DNA of 64,000 bases, from the NCBI GenBank assembly GCA_963668325.1, contig OY764222.1, forward strand, positions 1,984,001 through 2,048,000, written 5' to 3'. The stretch comes from MPNP01 sp963668325. GTDB lineage: Bacteria > Pseudomonadota > Alphaproteobacteria > Rhodobacterales > Rhodobacteraceae. Position 1 is the first letter of the stretch. Each line of letters begins with the position of its first letter. Shown piece after piece: positions 35,038 through 44,593 of the stretch. The position numbers and the translations under genes are program-made. Under the pieces are notes generated by a model that saw only the letters and a program-made list of their open reading frames with translations, made no database searches and was not told the DNA's origin.

Positions 35038-37059
35038 TTAATTGGCTTTTGAAAACTCTTCCTCATCTATGATTTCGCCTTTTATTGGTGCGATATCAGT
35101 TTCCTCCACAGTTTCAGAGGTATCTTCAGTGGCTTCCTGTAGTTCTGTATCTACAACCTTAATATTATTTTGTTCTTGATTGTTTGATTCCTCGATATGA
35201 GGCAAATCCTCTTTGGGGATGCCTATGGAGGAGTCAATAGACTTATTTAAATCTCTTACCTTATTCAAAAAGGCTTGATTTTTATCCAAGGGTATATCTG
35301 GATCCCAAACAGCCGCCAATTCTCTGGTTGCCCTGCGATTGAATTTGAAAAATCCCCGAGTACGAATATGGGCTTCATCTTCAGGAATGCCCATTTTTTG
35401 TAATACATATCTCCCTGCTCGGAGAGAACTGTCAAAAGTCTCCCGGACTATTTGACTGGCACCGGCTTGGTACAGCTCAAAAACATGTTGGCGGTCTTTG
35501 GCCCTGGCAACGATAAACAAGTCTGGCCGCTTTCTTCTGGCATATTGGACAATTTCGGTAATGTGTTCCTTATTATCTATGGCGACAACCAATACTTCTG
35601 CATTTGCCAAACCAGCAGATTCAATCAGTTCTGGTCTGGTAGGATCCCCTAGAAAGGCCTTATAACCGAGGGTTCGCATAAGTTTGATAACTTGGTAATT
35701 GCTATCCAATACTGTAGTTTTATACCCATTGGCAGCTGCCATATCGTTGACAATTTCGCCAAATCTTCCCACACCCGCAATAATGATTTCACCTTGTTCC
35801 GGTATGTCTTCAGCAAGTGGGTCACCTTCTATACCTTTTTTTCTGGCAATATATTCATAGGCAATAAATAAAGCGGGTGTAAGGACCATCGACATGGTTA
35901 CTACCAGGGTAAATATGTGTTCTTCACGATGAACGATAACTTCTGTCTGAGACATGAATTGCAACAGAATAAAGGCGAACTCACCTCCTTGTGCCAATCC
36001 AAATACAAATAGCCACTTATCCCGACTTCTTATTTTGAAGATCAAGGACAGGGCATAAAGGACTCCAACCTTTATGGCTATCAACCCAAAAGTTAGGACA
36101 AAGATTAACAGCAAGTTCTGATAAAGAGTAAGGAAGTTAATCCCAGAACCAACGGTGATAAAAAACAGGCCAAGAAATAACCCTTTAAAGGGTTCAATGT
36201 GGGAGCGCATTTCATGCCGAAATTCAGATGTGGCTAGAACGACCCCAGCCAAAAATGTCCCCAATGCCGGTGAAAACCCAACCAAGGTCATCAACAGTGA
36301 AGCAAAAACAACGACAAACAAGGTTGCTGCCGTGGAAATTTCAATTAACCCGGATGAGCTAATATAATGAAACATCGGCCTTACTATGAAATACCCAAAG
36401 GCAATAACCAATACGATCGAAACCAGGGTGATGCCAGCGCTACCCCATGGGGGAAGTTGCTCAATCAAGGTAAGAGCAATTCCTAGCCCCTCTTCGCTTG
36501 CAGCTGAATGTGCATCCTGAAATTCAGTTTCACCCAATATTGAGGGATTGGTTGCCAACAAGGGGATGACAATAATCATCGGAATAAATGCCACATCCTG
36601 GGTAAGAAGAACTGAGAGGGTAGACCGTCCACCTTCGGTTTGAGTCAAACCCTTCTCTGATAAGGTTTGCAAAACCATTGCAGTTGATGACAAAGAGAAA
36701 GCAAGCCCCAAGGCGATACTTTGACCGGTACTATATCCCAATACTTTACAGGCCAGAGCCAAAGCAATGGTTGTTAAAGTAATCTGTAACCCGCCAAGGC
36801 CGAGGAGTTTGGTTCGTAATTGCCAAAGCTGCTTGGGTTCGAGCTCCAAGCCGATGACAAAGAGAAGCATAATGATACCAAACTCGGCAATTCCATGTAG
36901 GTCGGAGAAACTTGAACCCAGCAGGAGGTTTATCTGTCCAATTATTATCCCGGCAATAAGGTATCCAAGAACTGATCCCAATCCCCACTTTTTGGCCAAG
37001 GGTACAGCTATAACCGCAGCAGCAAGATAAATTGTTGCCTGAAATAGAAAATTATCCAT
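35038..37059 (-). CDS. KefB/RosB-type cation:proton antiporter with TrkA-N domain
   Basis: A 673-residue CPA2-family transporter. Residues 1-380 contain about 12 membrane segments, with GLGSVLGYLIAGIIIGQ and ALGLAFSLSSTAMVLQTLSE. A TrkA-N (RCK) domain follows, with the NAD-binding IIIAGVGRFGEIVNDMAA. The last ~100 residues are a highly acidic tail. It exchanges K+ or Na+ for protons in response to nucleotide or redox state. It is divergent from the dehalogenase fusion gene with a 260-base shared upstream region. Confidence 0.92.
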   Translation of the reverse strand: MDNFLFQATIYLAAAVIAVPLAKKWGLGSVLGYLIAGIIIGQINLLLGSSFSDLHGIAEFGIIMLLFVIGLELEPKQLWQLRTKLLGLGGLQITLTTIALALACKVLGYSTGQSIALGLAFSLSSTAMVLQTLSEKGLTQTEGGRSTLSVLLTQDVAFIPMIIVIPLLATNPSILGETEFQDAHSAASEEGLGIALTLIEQLPPWGSAGITLVSIVLVIAFGYFIVRPMFHYISSSGLIEISTAATLFVVVFASLLMTLVGFSPALGTFLAGVVLATSEFRHEMRSHIEPFKGLFLGLFFITVGSGINFLTLYQNLLLIFVLTFGLIAIKVGVLYALSLIFKIRSRDKWLFVFGLAQGGEFAFILLQFMSQTEVIVHREEHIFTLVVTMSMVLTPALFIAYEYIARKKGIEGDPLAEDIPEQGEIIIAGVGRFGEIVNDMAAANGYKTTVLDSNYQVIKLMRTLGYKAFLGDPTRPELIESAGLANAEVLVVAIDNKEHITEIVQYARRKRPDLFIVARAKDRQHVFELYQAGASQIVRETFDSSLRAGRYVLQKMGIPEDEAHIRTRGFFKFNRRATRELAAVWDPDIPLDKNQAFLNKVRDLNKSIDSSIGIPKEDLPHIEESNNQEQNNIKVVDTELQEATEDTSETVEETDIAPIKGEIIDEEEFSKAN

Positions 37060-37319
37060 TTGCTGAACCCATCGTCCTAGGGCAAATTGCCACCATTCTA
37101 GATTGGTGCATAGCTATTTTTAATAGAAGAAATGAAACGAGCCATATACCCATTATTATTTACTAATCAGTCATACATTTCAAAAAAATTTGATAGACAG
37201 TACAATGGAATTGGATATTGCCCGAATTATTGCCTAGGAATTGATTTAATCCAGACCAATGTTCTGTTAAGGTGATTCTAGCTAATTTAAGGAATAAATG
37301 ATCTAAGGAATTACTGCGT

Positions 37320-40300
37320 GTGAGGTTTTTCTCTACCCGAAACAGACCATTCCATTTGGGACCCTTCCCCCTGGAGAAATTAGAACGAACAACCAGTGAA
37401 CCAGATCTTTCCTTGGTTCCTGCGATGTCCCCTCTCGAGTTTAATACCCAAAAGCCAGAATCAATTTCCCATGCAATAGCAAGATTTTTGGCATTACTTG
37501 ATACAGTCCGTGATGGCAGCACGAATGCCATAAAGGGTGAGATACCCAACGATCCGGTGGAAAGATCAAAACATTTCAAAGCTGCAAGCTATTACTTTGA
37601 TGCTTCCATGGTGGGTATAACCCAACTAAATAGTTCACATCGATTGGCTGCCCCCATCCGAAATCCCATGATTGATGGCATTCGTACAGAATTGGAAGAA
37701 GGACAACCAACTACCTATGCGGCAGGAGTCGATGCCATTTATGCCGATATCCTTGAAGCCACTAAACAGAAATACAAGGATATTTCCACCCATAAATTTG
37801 CCATCGTTTTCCTGATTGAGTTTACCAGAGAACCAAAGCCGGATGAAATGGGAGCAGAGTGGATTATTGGGACCCAGAGGGAAAGAAGTGCAATATTAAC
37901 AGCAAATGTTTCCGTTGTAATTGCAAATTATCTTCGTTTGCTTGGCTATTCAGCAAGGAGTCATTCCCTTACAACCACTGAAGTTGATCTGAATAGGTTA
38001 GCGGTATCTTCCGGTCTTTGTCTTGCCAAGAATTCGCAGTTGTATAATCCGTTTGTCCAAAACAAATTTGGCCTTGCTGCGGTAACGACTGATTTGGAAC
38101 TTCAGCCCGATTCACCCCTTTATGACAATGGTGATGGGCAGGGGGTATTGAGTGACAAACTAGCCTGGAGACTCGGGATAGGTACTGGCAGAAGCAAGGG
38201 TACAACCTTACCCTATAAAGATAGGGAATTCAGACTTGGTCCACATCCATTTGAGAATTTAAAAAGAGTAGATGTTCCAACGACTTTCATTGACGAAGCC
38301 AGGGTTCCAAGGTTTCCCAAAAGAGCAGATTTTTTTGCCCGAGCACTGTTTGGTGATATGGGTAAGTCAGTTCAAGAAGCCGCCAAAGGCGGGTTTTATG
38401 TTATGAAAAGCCCGATTGGAGCTTGTGCCAGAAGGGCTTTGGGAGCTCTGCTACTTCTTCAATTTGGTGAAGCAAGGTGTCCAGTAAGTGCAAGTACCAA
38501 GAGCCCTGAAGTTAATGCTGACAACATTAAGGCAGCTTGTTACTACTTATCAACAGACGCAGTTGGACTATCCCGTGCTCCAGAATGGGCCTATTACTCG
38601 CATGATTCGGGTGGGAACGAACTGAAGCCCTATCATGACAATGCCATTTCCATGTTATTTGATCAAGGTTATGACACCATGGATGGGGCTTCTGGCGATG
38701 ATTGGATTTCTGTTGCCCAATCCATGCGTGCATACCTCAGGTTTTCCTTGATCGGTGGAGTAATTGCTGAACAAATCAGGAGGTTGGGGTATTCCGCCAG
38801 GGTTCATTCCGTTTTGGACAGTGAGGTCATGCAACCACCATTGTTACTGCTTTCGGGACTGGGAGAAGTAAGTCGAATTGGCGAAGTAATATTAAACCCC
38901 TTTTTAGGACCCAGATTGAAAGCTGGAGCCGTTACTACTTCGATGCCCATGGTGCACGACAAACCGATTGATTTTGGTCTGCAAAGTTTTTGCCAGTCTT
39001 GTAATAAATGTGCCAGGGAATGCCCTTCAGGAGCCATTACGGCAGGGCCCAAACTAATGTACAATGGGTATGAAATATGGAAATCCGATGCAGAAAAATG
39101 TACTCGATATCGGTTAACCAATTCAGCTGGTGGCATGTGTGGACGGTGTATGAAAACCTGCCCATGGAATCTGGAGGGTCTATTTGCTGAAGCTCCTTTC
39201 AGGTGGGTCGCCACCAATATACCCAAATTGGCCAAACCCTTAGCCAAATTGGATGATTATGTGGGTAGGGGGGATATTAACCCAATCAAGAAATGGTGGT
39301 GGGATATTGAACTTAATCGTGAAACGGGTCAATACATTTTAGCCAAGGCAACCAATGAAAGGGGACTGAACAAGGATCTTGACCTGAAATATGAAGACCA
39401 GACCCTGGCTGTGTATCCGGCTGATGAAATGCCCCAACCCTATCCCATAGTTCAACCGCTGAACAGGGAAGAAGGCATCCGGCGATACAAGCAACTCTTG
39501 ACGCCAGAGGAATATCGGCAAAGAATAAAAACAGGTAATACCAAGGATTTGGCCCCTCAGCCACCAGCAATTGAAGGAGAGCCGCCTGTAATACAGGTAC
39601 AGGTCAAAACAAGAGAAGATTATTCCGAGGACCAGTTCAAGGTTGAATTAACCAGAAAGGATGGTGGTGAATTACCCGAGTTTAGTGCTGGTGCGCATGT
39701 GGATGTGGTCATTGCACCCGAATTCCAAAGACAATTCTCCCTGGCAGGCGACCCTGAGGATAGCTCCAAGTATGTTCTGGGCGTTCAAAATGAGTTGGAG
39801 GGCAGGGGTGGTTCAAACCTGATGTACCGGATATTCAGAAAGGGACGAAAGACCCATATCTCACTGCCAAGGAACCATTTTGAACTTGATCGGAATGGGA
39901 CCCACTATCTCCTTATGGCAGGCGGTATAGGTGTCACGCCATTAATTTCCATGGCTCATGAATTAAATCGATTGGGTAAATCTTTCATTCTTCATTACAG
40001 TACAAGAAATCATGACAAATACGCCTTTTCCGATGAGTTGAAGAAGGTGGAATGGGCCTCTTCCGTCAAATATTACTTTTCGGATTTAACTTCACGGGCC
40101 AACCTAGACCAAATAATACCTGCCCATCAACAGGGGTACCTCCTTTATGTTTGTGGAAGTGACCGGTATATGAGTGCAGTGTTAGATGAGGCAACCCAAA
40201 AGGGGTGGCCCGAAGAATGCTTGTCACAGGAGTTTTTTACTGTTCCTGAACCGCCTGAGCGAGAAAACCATCCCTTTCAATTAAGCTTGACCAAGAGTTC

Positions 40301-40535
40301 GATAATCGTCCCTGTATCTTCGGAGGAGAGCGCACTTGAGGCGTTGGCCAAGAAGGGAATTATAGTTGATACAAAATGTTCAGATGGTATTTGTGGCGTA
40401 TGTCATGTGAACTTTTCAGAAGGTAATGTAGACCATAGAGATTATGTCCTCTCCAAGAAGGAAAGGAATGAAAAAATGCTCCTGTGTTGTTCGAGGGCAG
40501 CTTCCAAGGACGAAACCATCTCCATAGATCTATAA
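37320..40535 (+). CDS. Reductive-dehalogenase-like protein fused to a flavin reductase and a [2Fe-2S] ferredoxin
   Basis: A 1071-residue soluble fusion without a Tat signal. Residues ~1-300 and ~305-550 are two related dehalogenase-like units (HLGPFPLEKLER and RLGPHPFENLKR open each; LLGYSARSHS and RLGYSARVHS recur). Two [4Fe-4S] sites follow: CQSCNKCARECP (~558) and CGRCMKTCPW (~607). Then a ferredoxin-reductase module, with RQFSLAGDP (flavin) and MAGGIGVTPLISMAHEL (NADPH), and a VanB-like C-terminal plant-type cluster CSDGICGVC...C. This architecture is that of oxygen-tolerant, cobalamin-dependent catabolic dehalogenases such as BhbA of Comamonas 7D-2. GTG 37320 is the assumed start. Substrate unknown. 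Confidence 0.88.
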   Translation: MRFFSTRNRPFHLGPFPLEKLERTTSEPDLSLVPAMSPLEFNTQKPESISHAIARFLALLDTVRDGSTNAIKGEIPNDPVERSKHFKAASYYFDASMVGITQLNSSHRLAAPIRNPMIDGIRTELEEGQPTTYAAGVDAIYADILEATKQKYKDISTHKFAIVFLIEFTREPKPDEMGAEWIIGTQRERSAILTANVSVVIANYLRLLGYSARSHSLTTTEVDLNRLAVSSGLCLAKNSQLYNPFVQNKFGLAAVTTDLELQPDSPLYDNGDGQGVLSDKLAWRLGIGTGRSKGTTLPYKDREFRLGPHPFENLKRVDVPTTFIDEARVPRFPKRADFFARALFGDMGKSVQEAAKGGFYVMKSPIGACARRALGALLLLQFGEARCPVSASTKSPEVNADNIKAACYYLSTDAVGLSRAPEWAYYSHDSGGNELKPYHDNAISMLFDQGYDTMDGASGDDWISVAQSMRAYLRFSLIGGVIAEQIRRLGYSARVHSVLDSEVMQPPLLLLSGLGEVSRIGEVILNPFLGPRLKAGAVTTSMPMVHDKPIDFGLQSFCQSCNKCARECPSGAITAGPKLMYNGYEIWKSDAEKCTRYRLTNSAGGMCGRCMKTCPWNLEGLFAEAPFRWVATNIPKLAKPLAKLDDYVGRGDINPIKKWWWDIELNRETGQYILAKATNERGLNKDLDLKYEDQTLAVYPADEMPQPYPIVQPLNREEGIRRYKQLLTPEEYRQRIKTGNTKDLAPQPPAIEGEPPVIQVQVKTREDYSEDQFKVELTRKDGGELPEFSAGAHVDVVIAPEFQRQFSLAGDPEDSSKYVLGVQNELEGRGGSNLMYRIFRKGRKTHISLPRNHFELDRNGTHYLLMAGGIGVTPLISMAHELNRLGKSFILHYSTRNHDKYAFSDELKKVEWASSVKYYFSDLTSRANLDQIIPAHQQGYLLYVCGSDRYMSAVLDEATQKGWPEECLSQEFFTVPEPPERENHPFQLSLTKSSIIVPVSSEESALEALAKKGIIVDTKCSDGICGVCHVNFSEGNVDHRDYVLSKKERNEKMLLCCSRAASKDETISIDL

Positions 40536-40546
40536 TTTCTGCTAAG

Positions 40547-41578
40547 CTATTCTACTTGCTCCTGTTCATCTTCAATAAGTTTGGAGAGTGATCTTCGAAA
40601 AAGTTTCGCACCGGTATCAAGCCCAAGGTCAATGTTGGGGGATGCCTTGTTTGACATTCCTTCGTGAACTGCCACCAGAATGTCACGGTCTTCCTCAAAG
40701 GCAAGATAAGCACCCTTGTTCATCTGTTCTGATACTTCGTTGTTTTGAGGTTCAGTGTTCCGGTGTTGAAACCAGAAATAACGGGTTTTATCTTCTGTAA
40801 TGGGGGTCATGAAATTGTAGGAAATATTTATGAGTGTTTCCGGTACCGGATCAGCTCCTTTGCCTCCAGTCCCCACAGGGGTATAGACAGATTTATTTAC
40901 GCCAATGGCTGGGAAACACATTTCATAATGCTGAAGGCGGTCACAAGGTCCCTTGAATTTCACCAGCTCGGCATAGTAAGGAGAGGGTAATTTGCCACTT
41001 ATCCACCTTGAAACGATTACACCGTTGGAAGTTTTTTCTACTTCCAGCGGTTGGTCCTCAGTTCCTGCACCGGCAAAGGTCGTAACGTGTACCCAGGCTA
41101 CATGGCTGGGATCCAGAAGATTATCCACAACCCAAAGATAATTACAATCTATATCCAGGACGCCGCCATCGGTATAACCCCACAGTGGGCTTTCATAATT
41201 CTCCACAAAAAAGATCTTGTCTGGATCGACCAATTGTGGATCGCCCATCCAAATCCATAGCAACCTGTAACGATCAACGACAGGGTAGGATTTCACCTGT
41301 GCTCTTTTGGGGATGCTGCCAGGTTGGGTTGGGGCAAGTACACATTTCCCAGTACCATCAAAAGTCAGGCCATGATATCCACATTCAACGTTGTCATCGA
41401 CGATTTTACCCATTGAAAGTGGAACCTTTCTATGAGGGCAGGCATTTTCCAGAGCAACGGGAGTACCGTCCTCTTTACGGTAAAACACTATATTCTCATC
41501 AAGGTACCTTTCGGCTTTCAACTCTTGGGTGTAGTCCTTGCTCCAACCAGCAACATACCAAGCATTTTTCAAAAACAT
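40547..41578 (-). CDS. Rieske oxygenase, VanA/pheophorbide-oxygenase-like alpha subunit
   Basis: A 343-residue oxygenase. The Rieske centre is CPHRKVPLSMG and CGYHGLTFD; the iron site is in LWVVDNLLDPSHVAWVH, with the second His in that segment. The size and N-terminus (FLKNAWYVAGWSKD) match vanillate O-demethylase-like and related monooxygenases. It probably needs a reductase; the FNR-ferredoxin tail of the convergent dehalogenase fusion is VanB-like and could supply electrons. It is third in a minus-strand operon behind the desaturase and ferredoxin genes, 57 bases after the ferredoxin. Confidence 0.92.
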   Translation of the reverse strand: MFLKNAWYVAGWSKDYTQELKAERYLDENIVFYRKEDGTPVALENACPHRKVPLSMGKIVDDNVECGYHGLTFDGTGKCVLAPTQPGSIPKRAQVKSYPVVDRYRLLWIWMGDPQLVDPDKIFFVENYESPLWGYTDGGVLDIDCNYLWVVDNLLDPSHVAWVHVTTFAGAGTEDQPLEVEKTSNGVIVSRWISGKLPSPYYAELVKFKGPCDRLQHYEMCFPAIGVNKSVYTPVGTGGKGADPVPETLINISYNFMTPITEDKTRYFWFQHRNTEPQNNEVSEQMNKGAYLAFEEDRDILVAVHEGMSNKASPNIDLGLDTGAKLFRRSLSKLIEDEQEQVE

Positions 41579-41635
41579 ATTAGATCCATATCATGCAAAT
41601 TTTCGGGTTTCAATTACTCTTCAACCAAATTACTT

Positions 41636-41950
41636 TTACCTAAGAATCTGAACCATTCCATCATGTACTCTAGCTTCCACCATTATTAGTTTTCTTGTCG
41701 CCGGGCTACCCTTTGGTTCTCCGGTTCGGGCATCAAAAAGGCCCTGATGCAGAGGACATTCAATAGTTTTTCCATCGAAATACCCATAGCACAGATTGGC
41801 ACCTTGATGTGTACATTTCGCCAAGCTAACAAAAACCCCATCAACAGTGTCATAAACAGCCAAGTCCAATGACCCGTATTTTGCCGGTGTTACATCATTT
41901 TTTTCTAAATCTGTTATGGGAAGTAAATCCTGCCATGATTTCTCTTTCAT
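41636..41950 (-). CDS. Rieske [2Fe-2S] ferredoxin
   Basis: A 104-residue soluble Rieske protein with ligands in KCTHQGANLCYG and CPLHQGLFDARTG. The fold is that of biphenyl or toluene dioxygenase ferredoxins, shuttling electrons from a reductase to an oxygenase. Its start overlaps the desaturase stop by 4 bases, so they are coupled. It likely serves the desaturase, the Rieske oxygenase next to it, or both. Confidence 0.93.
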   Translation of the reverse strand: MKEKSWQDLLPITDLEKNDVTPAKYGSLDLAVYDTVDGVFVSLAKCTHQGANLCYGYFDGKTIECPLHQGLFDARTGEPKGSPATRKLIMVEARVHDGMVQILR

Positions 41951-42918
41951 GATTGCTTTTGGTTTTCAACTTTATCTGATCTGGGTTTTATGCCAATGAT
42001 TTGAGAAATGATATCCACATGGGCACCCCAATACCCCCTATTTTCAACATGAACGAACCCTTTGAGCTTGTTGTGAAGTTTCGGCAACGCATGAAATGGT
42101 ATGGATGAGGCATAATGATGTTCAGCATGGTAATTCATATTCCAACACAAAAATCGCATGGGCAGGGAAACCAGGCTTGTTCGGGTATTTTCTTTCATAT
42201 CGGTAATATTTGGCCTGCCCACATGTTCAGCCATCCTGATTGCCCTCATCACGGGTTCCCCGATTACAACTGGGAGCAACCAAAGCCAAATAACGCCCCA
42301 CCACCCTGCAAGCCAACTACCAAGTAGAATAACCAGATAACCCAGGGTATAAAGTCGGGCTTCCCATATCACCGAAGAATATTCCTCCGGCGGTATGAAT
42401 TCCTTTTCTGCCTCCGAAATACTTCCAAACGAATGACGAACCAACTCGCTGAACTTGGATTTCCAATAGGGTATTGAAGAAACGTACCAAAGGTATTTCC
42501 ATAGGGAAATTGGGAGTTCTATGAGCTCAGGATCTTTCCCCAGTATTTGGGTAAAGGTATGATGGTCGCAGTGTTCGTATCTGAAAAATTTATTGGGGAT
42601 AACCAAAACGAAACCACAATAGTTGCCAATAATTTCATTTAACCACCTCGTTTTAAAGGGAGTGTAATGACAGCATTCATGCTGAAGTGAAAAATGGTGG
42701 ACCAAAATTATTCCATGTAGAAACATGGCTGGTACTAGCCAAACTGTTCCTAAGGAGAGCCAGACCAGAAATCCTGTAGCACAATAACTGAGGATAAAGA
42801 TTAGAAGGTGAATCAATCCGGGTTTATTGGATCTTGTCATCAGTTCCTTTAAATCCTTTCTGGTAAGTACCCCTTCCTGCATGGCCTGAGTAATTGGCGT
42901 AAGTATTTCCTCAGCCAC
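41947..42918 (-). CDS. Membrane fatty-acid-desaturase-family di-iron enzyme
   Basis: A 323-residue membrane di-iron protein with the three histidine boxes: HHFSLQHECCHYTPF, YEHCDHHTF and MNYHAEHHYASSIPFH. About four membrane segments surround them. The family includes desaturases, hydroxylases and beta-carotene-type oxygenases; pairing with a Rieske ferredoxin and an oxygenase suggests a hydroxylase or demethylase role, which is inference. It is first in its operon. One copy of a 70-base repeat (42936-43004) lies just upstream. Confidence 0.9.
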   Translation of the reverse strand: MAEEILTPITQAMQEGVLTRKDLKELMTRSNKPGLIHLLIFILSYCATGFLVWLSLGTVWLVPAMFLHGIILVHHFSLQHECCHYTPFKTRWLNEIIGNYCGFVLVIPNKFFRYEHCDHHTFTQILGKDPELIELPISLWKYLWYVSSIPYWKSKFSELVRHSFGSISEAEKEFIPPEEYSSVIWEARLYTLGYLVILLGSWLAGWWGVIWLWLLPVVIGEPVMRAIRMAEHVGRPNITDMKENTRTSLVSLPMRFLCWNMNYHAEHHYASSIPFHALPKLHNKLKGFVHVENRGYWGAHVDIISQIIGIKPRSDKVENQKQS

Positions 42919-42935
42919 TCATATTCTCCACATTC

Positions 42936-43004
42936 TTATATCCATGGGATTTATCCGAAAAATTGACATGATATTCTATACAACATCTTATTGCTAATCC
43001 AGAA
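42936..43004 (+). repeat. About 70-nt direct repeat, copy A
   Basis: This matches 44252-44324 at roughly 75-80% identity by eye. Exact shared blocks in order are TTATATCCATG, GATT, TCCGAAA, ACATGAT, TATACAA and CTAATC. It lies 18 bases upstream of the desaturase start and 117 bases past the RNA ligase stop. Confidence 0.75.
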
Positions 43005-43120
43005 ATTTGGTCGGCGACGGTCTAAGTTTTCAGTGAATAATGATTTTACCTTAGTCCTGCTATTCCGGTATGTGTCACTTTCGCCTCCCAATTGGAAAAC
43101 TTGACTGATTTTCGTTCACC

Positions 43121-44071
43121 TCAGAGGGTATCACACTTTTTAAAGAACCAGGTCCTTGCGGCGCTTGAGCCATACTTGGAGACATCTTTCCATTCGAACT
43201 CTGCCTTGGCTATTTCATTTCCTGATTCCTTGTTTACATCAGACATGATGAGCTTTAACCAGGTTCCTGTGTTTTTCCGGTCAGCAACACCTCCCATGTG
43301 CTCATTAAGTAGTTTTTCCATTCTTGCTTCAGTAAAAAACATCTGAACAAACTCATCAACACCTTCTGGTTTTTTTGGAGTTACCCTGATCCTTTTCGTT
43401 TTTACCTCGGCATGGCGTTCTGTTTTCATTTTCCACAGATAGTCTCGCCAGTAAGGTGTTAAGTCACCACATGGGTAAAACACCCAACCCTCGCCTGGGC
43501 CTTCCAGATTGAACTCATCTTTGATAAAGGGGTCAATATTGCCAACCGTGTTTTCCAACTGAGTTTTAAGTTCATCTATTTGGACCTGCATACCCTCCTT
43601 ATCCTTTACATCAAAGGTAGTTTCAATGTCAGTCCAGGGGAGTACCTTAATTCTTGCAGGAACCTCCCCAAACACCTTCACCAGAAGAATTTCAATTTGG
43701 GAAGGATCATCCATGAGTATATTCTCTGGATCCACGTAGGCATATATAAAGAGGTGTTTTCCGGGAATCTTGGTTACGGCATCACCCGCCTGAATACCTG
43801 GTCCAGCCCATTCACCAAAAAAAGTACCTTCGAATTGATTCAATGGCTGTTTCAATTCAGAAACGAACTCTGCATATCCGTAATTGCTGTCCTCAAGTGT
43901 TAGATCCCTTGACCTGTTCTGCGCGATCCACTTTCCGTTCTCGAATCGTAATCCGGCGTTTGTTCCATGCAGTTTTATTTTGACCTTATAGGTAACTTTG
44001 TCCAAATCAAAATGATCTGCTCTGACTACGATATCGGAAAATCTTTCGATGGATGGAAATTTCGTAAACAT
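43121..44071 (-). CDS. RNA ligase family protein (Rnl2/RNA_ligase-like nucleotidyltransferase)
   Basis: A 316-residue nucleotidyltransferase. Motif I is KIKLHGTNAG, with predicted adenylated Lys33; motif III-like FFGEWAGPGIQ and the IV region IYAYVD are visible, as is a late EGWVFYPCGDL (motif IV/V type). Proteins of this family seal RNA nicks or 5'-phosphate/3'-OH ends with ATP. It is divergent from the hsdR gene with a 522-base gap, placing it in the defence island and beside a PrrC-like nuclease gene. A role in repairing cleaved tRNA is inference. Confidence 0.85.
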   Translation of the reverse strand: MFTKFPSIERFSDIVVRADHFDLDKVTYKVKIKLHGTNAGLRFENGKWIAQNRSRDLTLEDSNYGYAEFVSELKQPLNQFEGTFFGEWAGPGIQAGDAVTKIPGKHLFIYAYVDPENILMDDPSQIEILLVKVFGEVPARIKVLPWTDIETTFDVKDKEGMQVQIDELKTQLENTVGNIDPFIKDEFNLEGPGEGWVFYPCGDLTPYWRDYLWKMKTERHAEVKTKRIRVTPKKPEGVDEFVQMFFTEARMEKLLNEHMGGVADRKNTGTWLKLIMSDVNKESGNEIAKAEFEWKDVSKYGSSAARTWFFKKCDTL

Positions 44072-44593
44072 TTGATGTCCCGGTAAATATTTGGGGGTTT
44101 AATTGGTTTTATATATGTATGGGGACACATCAAAACAAATCCAAGGTAGTTTCAAGCAAAGGAAGGAATTTCCTGAACTCCAAAGTTGAGGACGAGGCGG
44201 CTACAGGGCAGGTTTGAATTCAAGTTCCGCAGGGAATAATAGAATTGGCTTTTATATCCATGAGATTCTTCCGAAATAGCAACATGATCATAATTTATAC
44301 AATACCTAAACTTCTAATCTAGATATGCTGGACTATCGCTTTTAAACTTTCTTACTTGCTTAAACCACACTTAGTCCAAAGGGAGATAGTCGGTTTGCAT
44401 TACAGGCACTGGATACTCTGCACTCTCTAAATTGTGATAAATACCCTGTATTGAATCCCTCAAAAAACAGTTTGTTGACAGATTAGAAAAAAATAAAAAA
44501 AACTAATTGAATAATGGTTAAAAGAAATTGCCCTTGTTATTACTAGGCAAAGGACCTTTCATATTCAACTAAAAACAAGTAATTGAACAGATT
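44072..44593. other. Divergent control region of RNA ligase and the hsd operon
   Basis: A 522-base gap holding repeat copy B (44252-44324) and presumably both promoters. The part before hsdR (44460-44590) is A+T-rich with A-runs. No gene seen. Confidence 0.5.
44252..44324 (+). repeat. About 70-nt direct repeat, copy B
   Basis: The partner of 42936-43004 in the same orientation; with it this copy brackets the RNA ligase gene. On the minus strand both copies lie upstream of a minus-strand gene, so they could also be a shared promoter or leader element. Confidence 0.75.

Noticed and set aside
37060..37319. Possible cobalamin riboswitch before the dehalogenase fusion
   Set aside because: I looked for the B12-box GCCACTG and its pairing elements in this gap and in the cobS/cobT gap and did not find them.
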